Positions 12,001-17,728 of a stretch of DNA of 48,120 nucleotides are shown in pieces. The DNA is from a virus, in the IMG/VR virus record IMGVR_UViG_3300028008_001377, positions 1-48,120 of that record; one strand, written 5' to 3'. A program made the translations under genes and the position numbers. The first letter of the stretch is position 1. Each line of letters starts with the position of its first letter. The notes under the pieces were generated by a model. It was not told the origin of the DNA. It did no database searches and worked only from the letters and a program-made list of their open reading frames with translations.

Positions 12001-13009
12001 CCCAGATCCAAAGAGCAACATTCCAGGTGTTATCTTTATTGACGGCGAACGTATTGAATTCTTTAGGAAAGAAGAAAATGTACTTAAACAACTACGTAGA
12101 GGTACATTAGGTACAGGTGTTAAAGATATACATACTGCAGGCACTAGTTTTTACAACCAAAGTCAAGATAGTACTATACCGTATAGTGATAGTGAAGAAA
12201 ATGTAGTAGCACTTTCCGGTGAATACAAAGATATGTCAATTGCATATCCTAATGATAGTATTGAAATGAGTGTAGAAAATATTGCTTACAACTTTAACAA
12301 CAACACAGTATTTCCATTAGGTGGACAAGTAGCAACAGTTGACGGAGAAGGGTTCCGTCCAGGTGTTAAAGTATTAGTGCAAGACATAGAATGTGCAACA
12401 GAGTACGTTAATGCTAATCAGCTAACTTTTATAACTCCAGCGTTGTCAGTTGGATCATATGACTTAGTAATTATTAATCCAATAGAAACAGAGCCAGTAT
12501 ACAGACCTAGCTCTACACTAGTAGTACCTAAATACCTTCCTTATGTACAGATACTATTACCATATGCTCCTAAGCCAGTAACTTATTGGCCAGATGGATC
12601 AGTTAAGGTACAAAATCCAGCTGTATTAAATGATTGGTATACTAACGATTTTGATGAAGGTGGTATTCCAAGTGAAACATATTGGGAAGCACTAGATATT
12701 GAAGTATTTGCTAATGGACGTAGATTGCGTAAAAATCCAATTGAAGTATATTCAGTAGATGCAGGACAGTTTAGTCCTGCTGGTGATGTGTATTTAGAAG
12801 CAGAATATGCTGTTAACAAGAACGTTGGAGCATATGTGCGCCTAACTACGCCACCGCAACCAAATACTGTGCTAACTATAGTTAGAAAGCAAGGTTTAAT
12901 TTGGAATGAAGTAACTAACGAAACAACAGGCGACTATAAACCACTAGGTCAGTCTAATACAAAAGTAGCAACTTTCTTACGTGGAAAGAGTATTGATCTA
13001 CCGCGATAA
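1..13009 (+). CDS. Giant virion structural protein (tail/baseplate-associated), 5' end outside window
   Basis: This open frame encodes at least 4,332 residues. The first ATG is at 11, but the frame is open to base 2, there is no clear ribosome site, and the N-terminus looks internal, so the gene probably starts upstream. Visible parts, by residue counted from that ATG: a conserved-looking region at about 140-320; FG-GAP/beta-propeller-like blades near 1275-1360 and again near 2075-2315 (pattern FG..I..S.DG..L.V..P); two GSGY-type beta repeats near 2732-2790 and 3094-3170; a run of beta-sandwich repeats with the pattern DG.T..F.L...V.VNG...F..PP near 3197-3800; and an IPT/TIG Ig-like domain near 4092-4172. 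No enzymatic motif was seen. It precedes fibre genes, so a baseplate, tail or adhesin role in the virion is inferred. Comparable giant structural proteins are known from T4-like marine phages; the T4 counterpart is unclear. Confidence 0.85.
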   Translation, partial: FKRMFLEYAEDLPFNGTVKQHVDEIISEITKDKINSMPFYFSDMIGYGASITTTITIEDVGTRFYALTTPFVLNELSSRSVTVYLNGTQLIHNQDYVFNTEGYLDVTATKQFGDILEINEYETTNGTYIPSTPTKLGLYPKYVPEIFQDDTYGSSPMMIRGHDGSLIKAFDDYRDELILDLEKRIFNNIKTEYDASMFDINDYLPSTFRNTQFSRVDVYQPMITDFIQWLELIDEDYTVQKYYDRVDSYSWNYSNMNSPTGERLAGWWRGVYRQLFDTDRPHTSPWEMLGFTIKPTWWETQYGPAPYTNENLLLWEDLQAGIIRSATTNFTINKKYARPGLLNFIPVDDSGNLLSPSDSNAVQRFASIGLDAPFKFGDNSPIENVWRQSSDFPFALLTSWMINSPSSLLATGFDRSRQIRNTLGHIVYKPTMNHLTLADLVFPNTSKEEVQVLTSGIVNYISAYMSSSVTANFIDYKRKLKSIKNCLAFKLGGFTDKSKFKLILESRTPLNSGNVFIPEENYNILLHTSSPIKTINYSGVIVEKRSTGFVIRGYNRENPVFKWYRPFSSNKDIVVNIGGVSESFSSWDAGKIYVKGKNVQYLNNFYTVLETHTSTSVFETAKFSKLPKLPTTGGADAIFKERFNKFDTEILPYGSSLDTIQDVVDFLLGYEQWLKDQGFRFEYYDGDEKVLSDWKNSCREFMFWSTQNWDEGALIALSPVADEINFETEYSTVDNIFDNFYGYSLLKADGTKFSEEFTRISRQEPNKFKIRPRQTSDGVYAVQIPIIRKEHIVLLDNTTVFGDVIYQPPTGYRQDRIRSLGYRTVDWDGSLNIPGFIYDEAIITEWEPWADYDIGSLVKHKQFYYSANDKISGTELFDASSWTRLSDKPESKLLTNFEYKTNQFADFYDLDTDNFDVEQQKYAQHLIGYQNRDYLANIINDDVSQYKFYQGMIKEKGTLNSLNKLFDVLSSADKESIDFYEEWAIKQSQYGASEGFDEVEFRLDESKIRYNPQPFILTNNITGEETDLIYRISDFEVYKKPAKYNNKPLPITDDLPQFTKSPGYTHIEDVSIILSKYEDLVSTDFSKIKNNQYVWIGNRNSQWSVYQHVNSAYTITSIKGNATAVSVGATDKDQFKITIGTSVSDINVGDIIGIYDLIETDYTTSDSTYPIANQTTVDVDGFFKVLKVSVNEIIIETDKVISDINQCRGILTKFVPVRAESYTQANAIAQAGIEKDSLLWIDNDDNDSWRVIKNNKPFNLLQRVEGEDRVPFNSFAETIAVDSRNVTMAVSTPLSGSLDESLNPVAGDGKVFVYTRGGNNQNFQFTQIVEPVSTLADIEKGFGKGLGISSDGKYLIVGSPNSSNVKTKFKGLYDPTADYQNTEIVSYNEQLWEAVIDINGANLSQPFGSFTAIVEVLLDNNITAGEIQFNNLLAGNYPFENTETDHILVRAGKDQYTATGPGDTVFLDWYANTTANQGQAPGDLYRAPFGGQVPSVTEEFLESGLVIQKKIDVVLYIDAFSLLPNVGDQIEAQGVFGYVEYIYQDGPSAVIYVGGSVGIWQETEALYKETGEFVGQYVRNAPKELTQVDTTEDLGGYWWFNLPAPVTTTNVVEDEGRALAIYNVVPAGKALIPSAGGNIYDYNNTEIFEGDNSINSYIRTLTSEGEPGAYGNFNVIKSDLFVARAPKTLTDILNNGDDVNLLVLNLPNLNDQSYVDITPAGISYTQTNKTHTLYDLWDGFIEFSLDEPDDFGNYYEPLVGQFVRDTTTGATAQVAFYQRDSRNATIFVKDVQGTNSWSLGSNNGETSTIEMLRIPTNPSPVYNVTRELGSIKTTSLGSDNLGIGKLCVFQLDAEIDTVPVNDTIIGAEYVIYKDTIIAGLPTSANIPSSINLDWKNVYRVPVNADGEALALNNYGMYSVYIRENVSTFTPQGAFIFPEQLDGLRIGSNIKIAKRNDLYKAFIGCAGDGTESNPGRIYFVNNGTDEEGITYNWDLAKDKRYKGSFGEDRDYYLNDIVFNDGNFYIAQTNIANGDKFDILDWTLATDDNIRSIDYIGYIPNDTDNVYGNDSSLKLDATGLISFGKDFDISDDGEVLVVTAEYDNAPNKVLVYRNVNDNYQKYQEFEATQVNDGFGTQISVSQNGSMIAISAPNANTLDGDERGTVYIYTYNPKTDVREFELTQTLVSSNPIRGEQFGGNIDFDGNMLYVSAFASPSDDETMFDTYQERLYPESIVNGKKYELDPNSIGTTATTFDNGFTSFKNIIATNGVVYAYDRLEDSLIFGQTIDLNSPNIRYFGRNIKAKNNHLYVALPSYDNVNGDGVSTNKAGLILDYSRPDSSKIWETYRSPSNPVNLEKIKRVMLYDKDKNVILQNLDYIDPVQGKIAGPADEEIRYKSSFDPATYDVGTSDLDVDTTESWGPNHVGQVWWDLTTTKFVNTYLDGGTTYKNNNFNTLFEGSSVDVYEWVESKLKPQDWDKLSLQPEGESRGVTGITKYGASVYSEKRVYDKIGEKFTSYYYYWVKNKTTAPDIEGRSISVATIAKLIEDPNGAGYKFISMFGDNSFALHNCDSLIKGQDTILNIQYWTFSNKYDNIHNQYQILAEGLDTSKPNAEIEQKWFDSLVGYDKQVRPVPDPNLAANERYGMLNKPRQSWFINKVEAVKQLIERTNKVLKTNLVTDEKDISKLQDFDPAPSLISRHYDVSVDTEIDLQFVGVSRLIQSDLLPIVQDGKIVRVDIINSGRGYKTAPTYTISGQGTAAEFEIVINTAGQITEVKILNTGYNYNENTEIKVRPFTVLVKADSNIRGNWALYQREYTSRTWDRINSQAYDVTKYWYYCDWYAPTYSTFTEIDHVIDQSYGLQGLDDQFGDIVKILNVGTEGWLLLEKIDNQDTTDYTVNYKTIGKENGTLQLSENLYNFDLSRVGFDTQTFDTQFFDSQPIAETRIILEALRDNILVDDLATEYNKLFFASLRYVFAEQGYVDWAFKTSFVKAQHNVGNLSNRVTYKNDSLESYEKYINEVKPYKAKIREYVSDYSNIEKSESVVSDFDNPPKYNKDTQTIGVSDIRVVNGLLAGTFDGYDTYPNKFWLDNASYSVIEISIAEAGSGYLSAPQIIIEGNATAKASLGPGGKLSSVVITNPGSDYIVAPKITINGTLADGGTEARVSAKLGDSLVRSMHTKVKFDRVSGTYFITQLNETENFAGTGSNTDFDLKWPMDMRTNTIEITVNGELVLNSQYEYKNYVNSELGFDKYFGKIVFNNPPANNSEVTVNYKKSIDLLDAQDRVNLFYNPTSGQIGKDITQLMEGVDYGGAQVKSYEFAGPTGWDTDNWYAGSWDIFDETFDEETFETDGSTLVFDLSAPLQAGVKYNVYINGQRVDDDAWDGTTSADSLTNKKAFMAPIIGDGTTNTFTFENETGYYNYLTEINPTWQDNPPKEIITVRRSTSDGSLAPNEDSFDTALQGGDLAYTTALGIKAEEINVDGDGFVTPTTSKGPEETIPGQVLDTLDITVYERPVSGSSLMQSHIFKGDGNKTIFDLRQKPISYESVIVKINYAVVYGKTNYRIDFDTNQIVFYEAPAVGDNVVVMTMGIAGENILDYDEFIADGTTQEFLTNIRFADTIKAYVTVNGDYLAYELIESDDSYEVPGNCVLRFVQPPEANRLIQYGLFDNDIQSFSQVTIDEITADGSSTSYELSKAPFSQDPSQFYTIVTVGNDSNMKVLNAGYSEVFTVEENVLQYKMKVWQTPVGSLSGTRLKVFLNDIEIRFLQDWTFEGASSFNPNITPDAQPGSTVILNRGVAAVGDKLKVYVMDDGDYRFGYWTEDDEFVDTTGGDSSASIIHFDETYEEGELIRVYQFSNHDGQGIDREHYDVVQRTEMTYQSKGYYDYRQLKRGLIKLREEAVSVDYVWVSLNGRWLTPTADYILLENKQYIEFTNTVDDGDSIDIIHFSNTPISNKFGWRQFKDMLNRTHYKRLAREDQYVLEQPLNWYDRSITVVDKEGNLPSPDPKSNIPGVIFIDGERIEFFRKEENVLKQLRRGTLGTGVKDIHTAGTSFYNQSQDSTIPYSDSEENVVALSGEYKDMSIAYPNDSIEMSVENIAYNFNNNTVFPLGGQVATVDGEGFRPGVKVLVQDIECATEYVNANQLTFITPALSVGSYDLVIINPIETEPVYRPSSTLVVPKYLPYVQILLPYAPKPVTYWPDGSVKVQNPAVLNDWYTNDFDEGGIPSETYWEALDIEVFANGRRLRKNPIEVYSVDAGQFSPAGDVYLEAEYAVNKNVGAYVRLTTPPQPNTVLTIVRKQGLIWNEVTNETTGDYKPLGQSNTKVATFLRGKSIDLPR

Positions 13010-13013
13010 ATAC
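13005..13013 (+). promoter_or_regulatory. T4-type late promoter-like motif
   Basis: GATAAATAC overlaps the stop codon of the giant structural gene and lies about 18 bases before the ATG at 13031. It matches the core of the T4 late promoter (TATAAATA), which is read by the phage late sigma factor. The same ATAAATA core recurs at 17697, 19305 and 37753, each time in a true gene gap. Any leader would be very short, with AGGAAA at 13020-13025 as the ribosome site. Confidence 0.6.
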
Positions 13014-13030
13014 ATTGACAGGAAATAAAA

Positions 13031-13645
13031 ATGACAGATAAATTTTTAGATAAACAGGGTATATTCTTAGAAGGACATGTAAAGATACATGATCCAGAAT
13101 CTGGGGAAGTGCTTCTTAATAAGCGTAATGCAATACACTATGAGAATATGAGTATTGCCCTTGCAGAAAGTTTAAGTAATGCAGGCCAAGGTTGGGTGCA
13201 TGAAATGAGCTTCGGTAATGGCGGAACAAGTTTAGATCCAACTGGTATTATAACTTATCTTACTCCAAACTCAACAGGTACAAATGCAAGTTTGTATAAC
13301 CAAACATTTGCAAAAGTAGTTGATGATAGAAGTGTTAATAACATAGACCCTGCAAGAAACAAAATAGATATACGACATGTAAGCGGAACAAATTATACTG
13401 ATATTTTAGTTACATGTTTGTTAGATTATGGTGAGCCAGACGGCCAAGAGGCTTTTGATACAGCAAGTAGTACTGAAAGTTTATATGTATTTGACGAATT
13501 AGGATTAAGAGGCTATGATCCAGATGGAACTGGACGTTTGTTAACACACGTTATTTTCCATCCAATACAAAAGTCGTTAAACAGACTTGTACAAATCGAT
13601 TATACTGTAAGAGTACAAAGTTTAACAGGATTTAACGAGGGATAA
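13031..13645 (+). CDS. Virion structural protein, 204 aa
   Basis: This is a small beta-rich protein between the giant structural gene and the fibre genes. It has no signal peptide, membrane segment or catalytic motif. A stretch around residues 33-75 (with the cores AIHYENMS and SFGNGGTS) resembles conserved structural proteins of T4-like marine phages, as far as I recall. The start is supported by AGGAAA eight bases or so before the ATG and by the ATAAATA motif just ahead. It is followed after three bases by the first fibre gene, which suggests co-transcription. A tail or baseplate accessory role is inferred from position only. Confidence 0.7.
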   Translation: MTDKFLDKQGIFLEGHVKIHDPESGEVLLNKRNAIHYENMSIALAESLSNAGQGWVHEMSFGNGGTSLDPTGIITYLTPNSTGTNASLYNQTFAKVVDDRSVNNIDPARNKIDIRHVSGTNYTDILVTCLLDYGEPDGQEAFDTASSTESLYVFDELGLRGYDPDGTGRLLTHVIFHPIQKSLNRLVQIDYTVRVQSLTGFNEG

Positions 13646-13648
13646 TAA

Positions 13649-15757
13649 ATGGCATACACTATTAACTATACAGATGTTGCAAACAAAGGTACTATTACAG
13701 TTGAAGATAGTACTATTAATAGAGAAACAACATTAGGATTTCCAGGACGTAACTCTACAGCCTATGGCGCAACTATTGCAGAAAACTTTTTACATTTATT
13801 AGAAAGTTTTGCATCTAACATTCCTCCAAACAGTCCAGTTGAAGGACAACTTTGGTATGATAATACATTAACTGAAGAAAAGTTAATGGTGTATAACGAT
13901 ACTAACTGGGTTCCAGCTAGTGGTATTTCTAAGTCAATTAATACTCCGGCTATTGCACAACTTGGAGACCTATGGGTAGATACAGATAATCAGCAGCTAT
14001 ACTTGTTTACAGGCGGTGGTTGGGTATTAGTAGGGCCTAGTTTCTCAGATGGACTAGCAACTGGTGCAAAAGCAGACCAAATTGTTGGTCAAGATAACAT
14101 ACTATACAACATTTTAAGAATTGAAGTATCAGGACAAACTATTGGAATACTTAGTGGGTCTGAAGTGCCATTTATTCCAAAAGCTACTATTGCAGGATTT
14201 GCTACAATCAACCCTGGATTTAACTTAATTAATAAAGATACTGATAATGACGGGTTAAGTAACTATAAATTCTTTGGTACTGCAGAAAAAGCAGAAAACT
14301 TAATTGTAAATAACGAAATTGTTGCCGCTGGAAACTTCCTAAGAGGAAACACTACAAGTACAACAACATTTCCATTAAACATTCAAAACAACCAAGGTAT
14401 TAATTACGGTGTAAACGCAGAACTTACAGTTGGCGTTGAGGGCAACGCTGGTGTAATTCAACATAATATTGGTGGTTCAAACATTGATATGCGTGTTAGA
14501 AATAACGATGTAGCTAAAACAGTAGTACGTGTTGATTCAAACTTGCGTGTTGGCATAAACACTGAAGCACCGGAACAAGCACTTGATGTTATAGGTAACA
14601 TACAATCCAGTGGCAGTCTTACTGTTAATGATACTACACAAAGTACAACTATTAATAATGGTGCATTACAAGTACGTGGCGGCGCAGGCATTAGACAAAA
14701 TTTAAATGTAGGCGGCGAAACTAAACTTTCTAGTTTGCTTACTACAAATAGCATAGTTCCAGATGATAATAATATTAGAGATTTAGGTTCTTCAACAAGA
14801 TATTATAGAAATACATATTCAACTAACTTTATTGGAACACTAGACGGAACAGTAAACGGTAAAGTTAATGGCCCGTCAACATCATCAGCTAATTTAATTA
14901 ACAAAACTACGTTTGTTATGACAGGTGATGTAGCAACAGTAGTTCCGATTGAGTTTGATGGAGCATATCAAGACCCGCAATTTGACAATGGGTCGACTAC
15001 AGATGAAAACGGTGTAACAACTACGTTACCACCGGGCGAAACGCCATTAACAAAAACACTTAGAACAGAAATTTCAAACCAGTTTATATCAAAGAAGCCT
15101 CGTGAAAGTGATGTTTCAAATGCTGATTTAATATTATTTGATGATGTAAACGGATCATCACCGGGTCTTAAGAGTGTTACTAAAGAGAACTTCTTAAAAA
15201 CTATTCCAAGAACACCGGCAGGAGTACTAATGCCATATGGCGGCGATGTTGCTCCAAATGATGACTGGATTTTATGTGATGGTAGAGAGTTAGATAAAAC
15301 AGATTATCAAGATTTATTCCAAGTAATTGGATATAAGTTTAAACCAGAATCACAAGTAGGTAATAATAACTTTGCTGTACCAGATTTACGTGGTAGAATG
15401 CCAATGGGTGCTGACAACATGGGCGGCCAAAGTGCTAATACTGTAACAGCAACATCTGCAGATATTGTAGGTGCATTAGACGGTAGTGAAACAAAAGTAA
15501 TTGATGTTACAAACTTACCTGAGCACCAACACAATTTACAAGATCAAGATAGTAACCAATTTTATGCTACACAGGATAGACAAGATCCATCATCAGATAG
15601 TAATGTTACAGGCATAGATGGGCCTACAGCTACTAACGGCGGACAAAAACTATCAAATAGTGGTGACGTTATTAGTCAAAACCCTGTGGGTCAAGATTTT
15701 AATATTATGCCACCAACAGTAACAATGAATTACATTATATATTCTGGAAGAGGGTAA
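13649..15757 (+). CDS. Tail fibre protein with Phage Tail Collar tip
   Basis: This 702-residue fibre has three visible parts. The N-terminal head (about residues 1-75), with the core EGQLWYD, is shared with the next two genes and probably docks the fibre to the tail. The middle (about 250-420) has beta-repeats with phrases such as VGINTEAP and RDLGSSTRYYRNTYS, typical of trimeric fibre shafts. The C-terminal tip starts near residue 525 (PAGVLMPYGG, WILCDG, VPDLRGRMPMG) and matches the Phage Tail Collar domain of T4 gp12-type short tail fibres. The tip ends with HQHN-containing loops that may bind metal or receptor, as in gp12 (inference). It probably takes part in host recognition. It starts at an ATG with GAGG just upstream. 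Confidence 0.85.
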   Translation: MAYTINYTDVANKGTITVEDSTINRETTLGFPGRNSTAYGATIAENFLHLLESFASNIPPNSPVEGQLWYDNTLTEEKLMVYNDTNWVPASGISKSINTPAIAQLGDLWVDTDNQQLYLFTGGGWVLVGPSFSDGLATGAKADQIVGQDNILYNILRIEVSGQTIGILSGSEVPFIPKATIAGFATINPGFNLINKDTDNDGLSNYKFFGTAEKAENLIVNNEIVAAGNFLRGNTTSTTTFPLNIQNNQGINYGVNAELTVGVEGNAGVIQHNIGGSNIDMRVRNNDVAKTVVRVDSNLRVGINTEAPEQALDVIGNIQSSGSLTVNDTTQSTTINNGALQVRGGAGIRQNLNVGGETKLSSLLTTNSIVPDDNNIRDLGSSTRYYRNTYSTNFIGTLDGTVNGKVNGPSTSSANLINKTTFVMTGDVATVVPIEFDGAYQDPQFDNGSTTDENGVTTTLPPGETPLTKTLRTEISNQFISKKPRESDVSNADLILFDDVNGSSPGLKSVTKENFLKTIPRTPAGVLMPYGGDVAPNDDWILCDGRELDKTDYQDLFQVIGYKFKPESQVGNNNFAVPDLRGRMPMGADNMGGQSANTVTATSADIVGALDGSETKVIDVTNLPEHQHNLQDQDSNQFYATQDRQDPSSDSNVTGIDGPTATNGGQKLSNSGDVISQNPVGQDFNIMPPTVTMNYIIYSGRG

Positions 15758-15760
15758 CAG

Positions 15761-17689
15761 ATGAGTTATAAATTAAATAAAACTAATGGCGAATTATTAG
15801 TAGATCTTGTAGACGGGCAAATAGATTTAACTTCAACAGACATTGCATTAGTTGGAAGAAATTACAAAGGTTATGGTGAAGCATTTAATGAGAACTTAAT
15901 TAAGTTATTAGAAAATTTTGCTAAAACTAGCGCACCTGGCACCCCGCTTGTAGGACAACTTTGGTATGATACAGCTGAACAAAGATTAAAAGTATATACA
16001 GGTACTACTTTCCGTTCAGCAGCTGGCGCTGTTGTTAGTCAACAGCAACCAAACCTAGTAGCAGGCGACCTTTGGATTGACAGTTTAAATAATAAACTAT
16101 ATTTCTTTGACGGAACAGACATAGTTTTAGTAGGACCGCAATATACAGCAAGCCAAGGTAAAACAGGAACCGAAGCATTTACAATATTAGATGAAAACGG
16201 ACAAGACCAAACAGTTCTTGAACTATACATAAACGGTTCATTGACAGGAATTTACTCTAAAACAGAATTTAGACCAAAGGTTAATATTGTAGGATTTCCA
16301 ATAGATGAAAATGACAACAGAGTTCCAAAACGTCAAATAGTAAGGATTGGATTTAATCCGGCAAGTGCTAGTTTTTGGTGGCGCGGAACAGCACAAAGTT
16401 CAAGAGGATTAGTTAGTGACTCTGGCGAAGAGTTCCAAGAAACTAACTTTATGAAAACTGACAGAAACACTAGTACAACTGGTAGTCTTGCTGTTAAAAA
16501 TCCAGACGGGTTAACTGTTGGTGTTAGTGATACTGTATATGCAGCATTAAAAGTTGATACAGGATATGTTACTACATTAGAAACACAGCGTATTGGTAGA
16601 GATTTTACTATTAGAACTCGTAGAGGAAACTTATTTGATAATGCATTTTATGCAGATTCGGACTTAAAGCGTGTTGGAATTTATACAACAACTCCTCAAG
16701 TAGATTTTGATGTAGTAGGCGATGGTAGATTTTCCGGAGACTTAGAAGTTCAAGGAAATTTAACAATACAAGGTGATACAACTTATCTTAATGTGTCGTC
16801 ACTAAGAGTTGAAGATAAAAATATTGAACTAGGATTAATGAATGATAGTGCAATTGGTAACGATGCAGTTGTTGATGGCGCTGGAGTAATTATTCGTTCA
16901 ACAGACGGCAATAAGTCGTTAACATGGGAAAATGAAACAGGTAGTTGGACATCAAGTGAAGACTTTGACCTAGAAGCAGGTAAAGTATTTGCTATCAATA
17001 ACGTAACTACACTATCAGCAGATAGATTGCATGATTCGGTATTATATGCTACAGGACTTATACAAGTTGGTAGTTTAACAGACCTAACAGTAGTTGGTGA
17101 TGTTACAGTTAGTACTAATTTAATAGCAACTAATGCACTTACAATCACTAGTAACGGTACAATAACAGTTAATAATCAACTTATTACTGGAGTAAGCACG
17201 CCAACTAGTGCTAGAGTTGCTGATGCACTTGGAGGAACAGAAGATATAGATTCTAGTGTTGCTACCAAAGGCTATGTTGATCAAGAAATTAGTGCAGAAC
17301 CAGTAACACTAACATTAGATGCTACTGGACTGTCAAATCCATCACCTGTGTTTACAGATAATATTGGTCCACACAATGATATTAGAGATGCAGTAGAGTA
17401 TTTGTACCCAGCAGCACAAAAACAAGCTGGAACTTACGCAAGAGTATATGCAACATCATATGCTGATGCACCAGTAACAGGTATTGATGTAAATTCTGCA
17501 ATAACAAAAACTACAGTTAACGTATATGTTGATCCTGACGATAGTACAACTCCAGAGTTTGATAGTGTACTAAAGGATATTTCAGTTAGTCCAGTATCTG
17601 GTACTGCTAACTTAACACCGTCAAGAGCTAAGGTAGAGTTTCAAGTAGTAGGAGGAGTATGGACATGGCAACGAACCATACCAGTTTAA
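15761..17689 (+). CDS. Tail fibre-like protein, second paralogue
   Basis: This 642-residue protein opens with the same head as the gene before it (GRNYKGYGEAFNENLIKLLENF, then GQLWYDT), continues with a second short motif (GDLWIDS...LYFFDGTDIVLVGP), and then has fibre shaft repeats (VGDGRFSGDLEVQGNLTI near residues 325-340). It has no collar domain. The C-terminal 150 residues have a different, beta-rich composition and could be the receptor-facing or capping part. It starts three bases after the preceding stop. A role as an alternative or partner fibre is inferred from the shared head. Confidence 0.75.
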   Translation: MSYKLNKTNGELLVDLVDGQIDLTSTDIALVGRNYKGYGEAFNENLIKLLENFAKTSAPGTPLVGQLWYDTAEQRLKVYTGTTFRSAAGAVVSQQQPNLVAGDLWIDSLNNKLYFFDGTDIVLVGPQYTASQGKTGTEAFTILDENGQDQTVLELYINGSLTGIYSKTEFRPKVNIVGFPIDENDNRVPKRQIVRIGFNPASASFWWRGTAQSSRGLVSDSGEEFQETNFMKTDRNTSTTGSLAVKNPDGLTVGVSDTVYAALKVDTGYVTTLETQRIGRDFTIRTRRGNLFDNAFYADSDLKRVGIYTTTPQVDFDVVGDGRFSGDLEVQGNLTIQGDTTYLNVSSLRVEDKNIELGLMNDSAIGNDAVVDGAGVIIRSTDGNKSLTWENETGSWTSSEDFDLEAGKVFAINNVTTLSADRLHDSVLYATGLIQVGSLTDLTVVGDVTVSTNLIATNALTITSNGTITVNNQLITGVSTPTSARVADALGGTEDIDSSVATKGYVDQEISAEPVTLTLDATGLSNPSPVFTDNIGPHNDIRDAVEYLYPAAQKQAGTYARVYATSYADAPVTGIDVNSAITKTTVNVYVDPDDSTTPEFDSVLKDISVSPVSGTANLTPSRAKVEFQVVGGVWTWQRTIPV

Positions 17690-17696
17690 CAAATCA

Positions 17697-17705
17697 GATA
17701 AATAC
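17697..17705 (+). promoter_or_regulatory. T4-type late promoter-like motif
   Basis: GATAAATAC lies in the 39-base gap between two fibre genes, 24 bases before the ATG at 17729. It is identical over nine bases to the copy at 13005. AGGGG at 17717-17721 serves as the ribosome site of the downstream gene. The match to the T4 late promoter core and its repeated placement support the call. Confidence 0.6.
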
Positions 17706-17728
17706 TAAGTCGCAATAGGGGTTTATAA

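Noticed and set aside
13015-13043. TTGACA before the 204-aa structural gene as a sigma-70 promoter
   Set aside because: No TATAAT-like box lies 16-18 bases downstream (ATAAAT at best), and it would fall inside the coding sequence. The late-type motif is the better explanation.
14458-14754. Minus-strand open frame inside the first fibre gene
   Set aside because: It is a mirror of fibre repeats, with no start signal and no recognisable protein.
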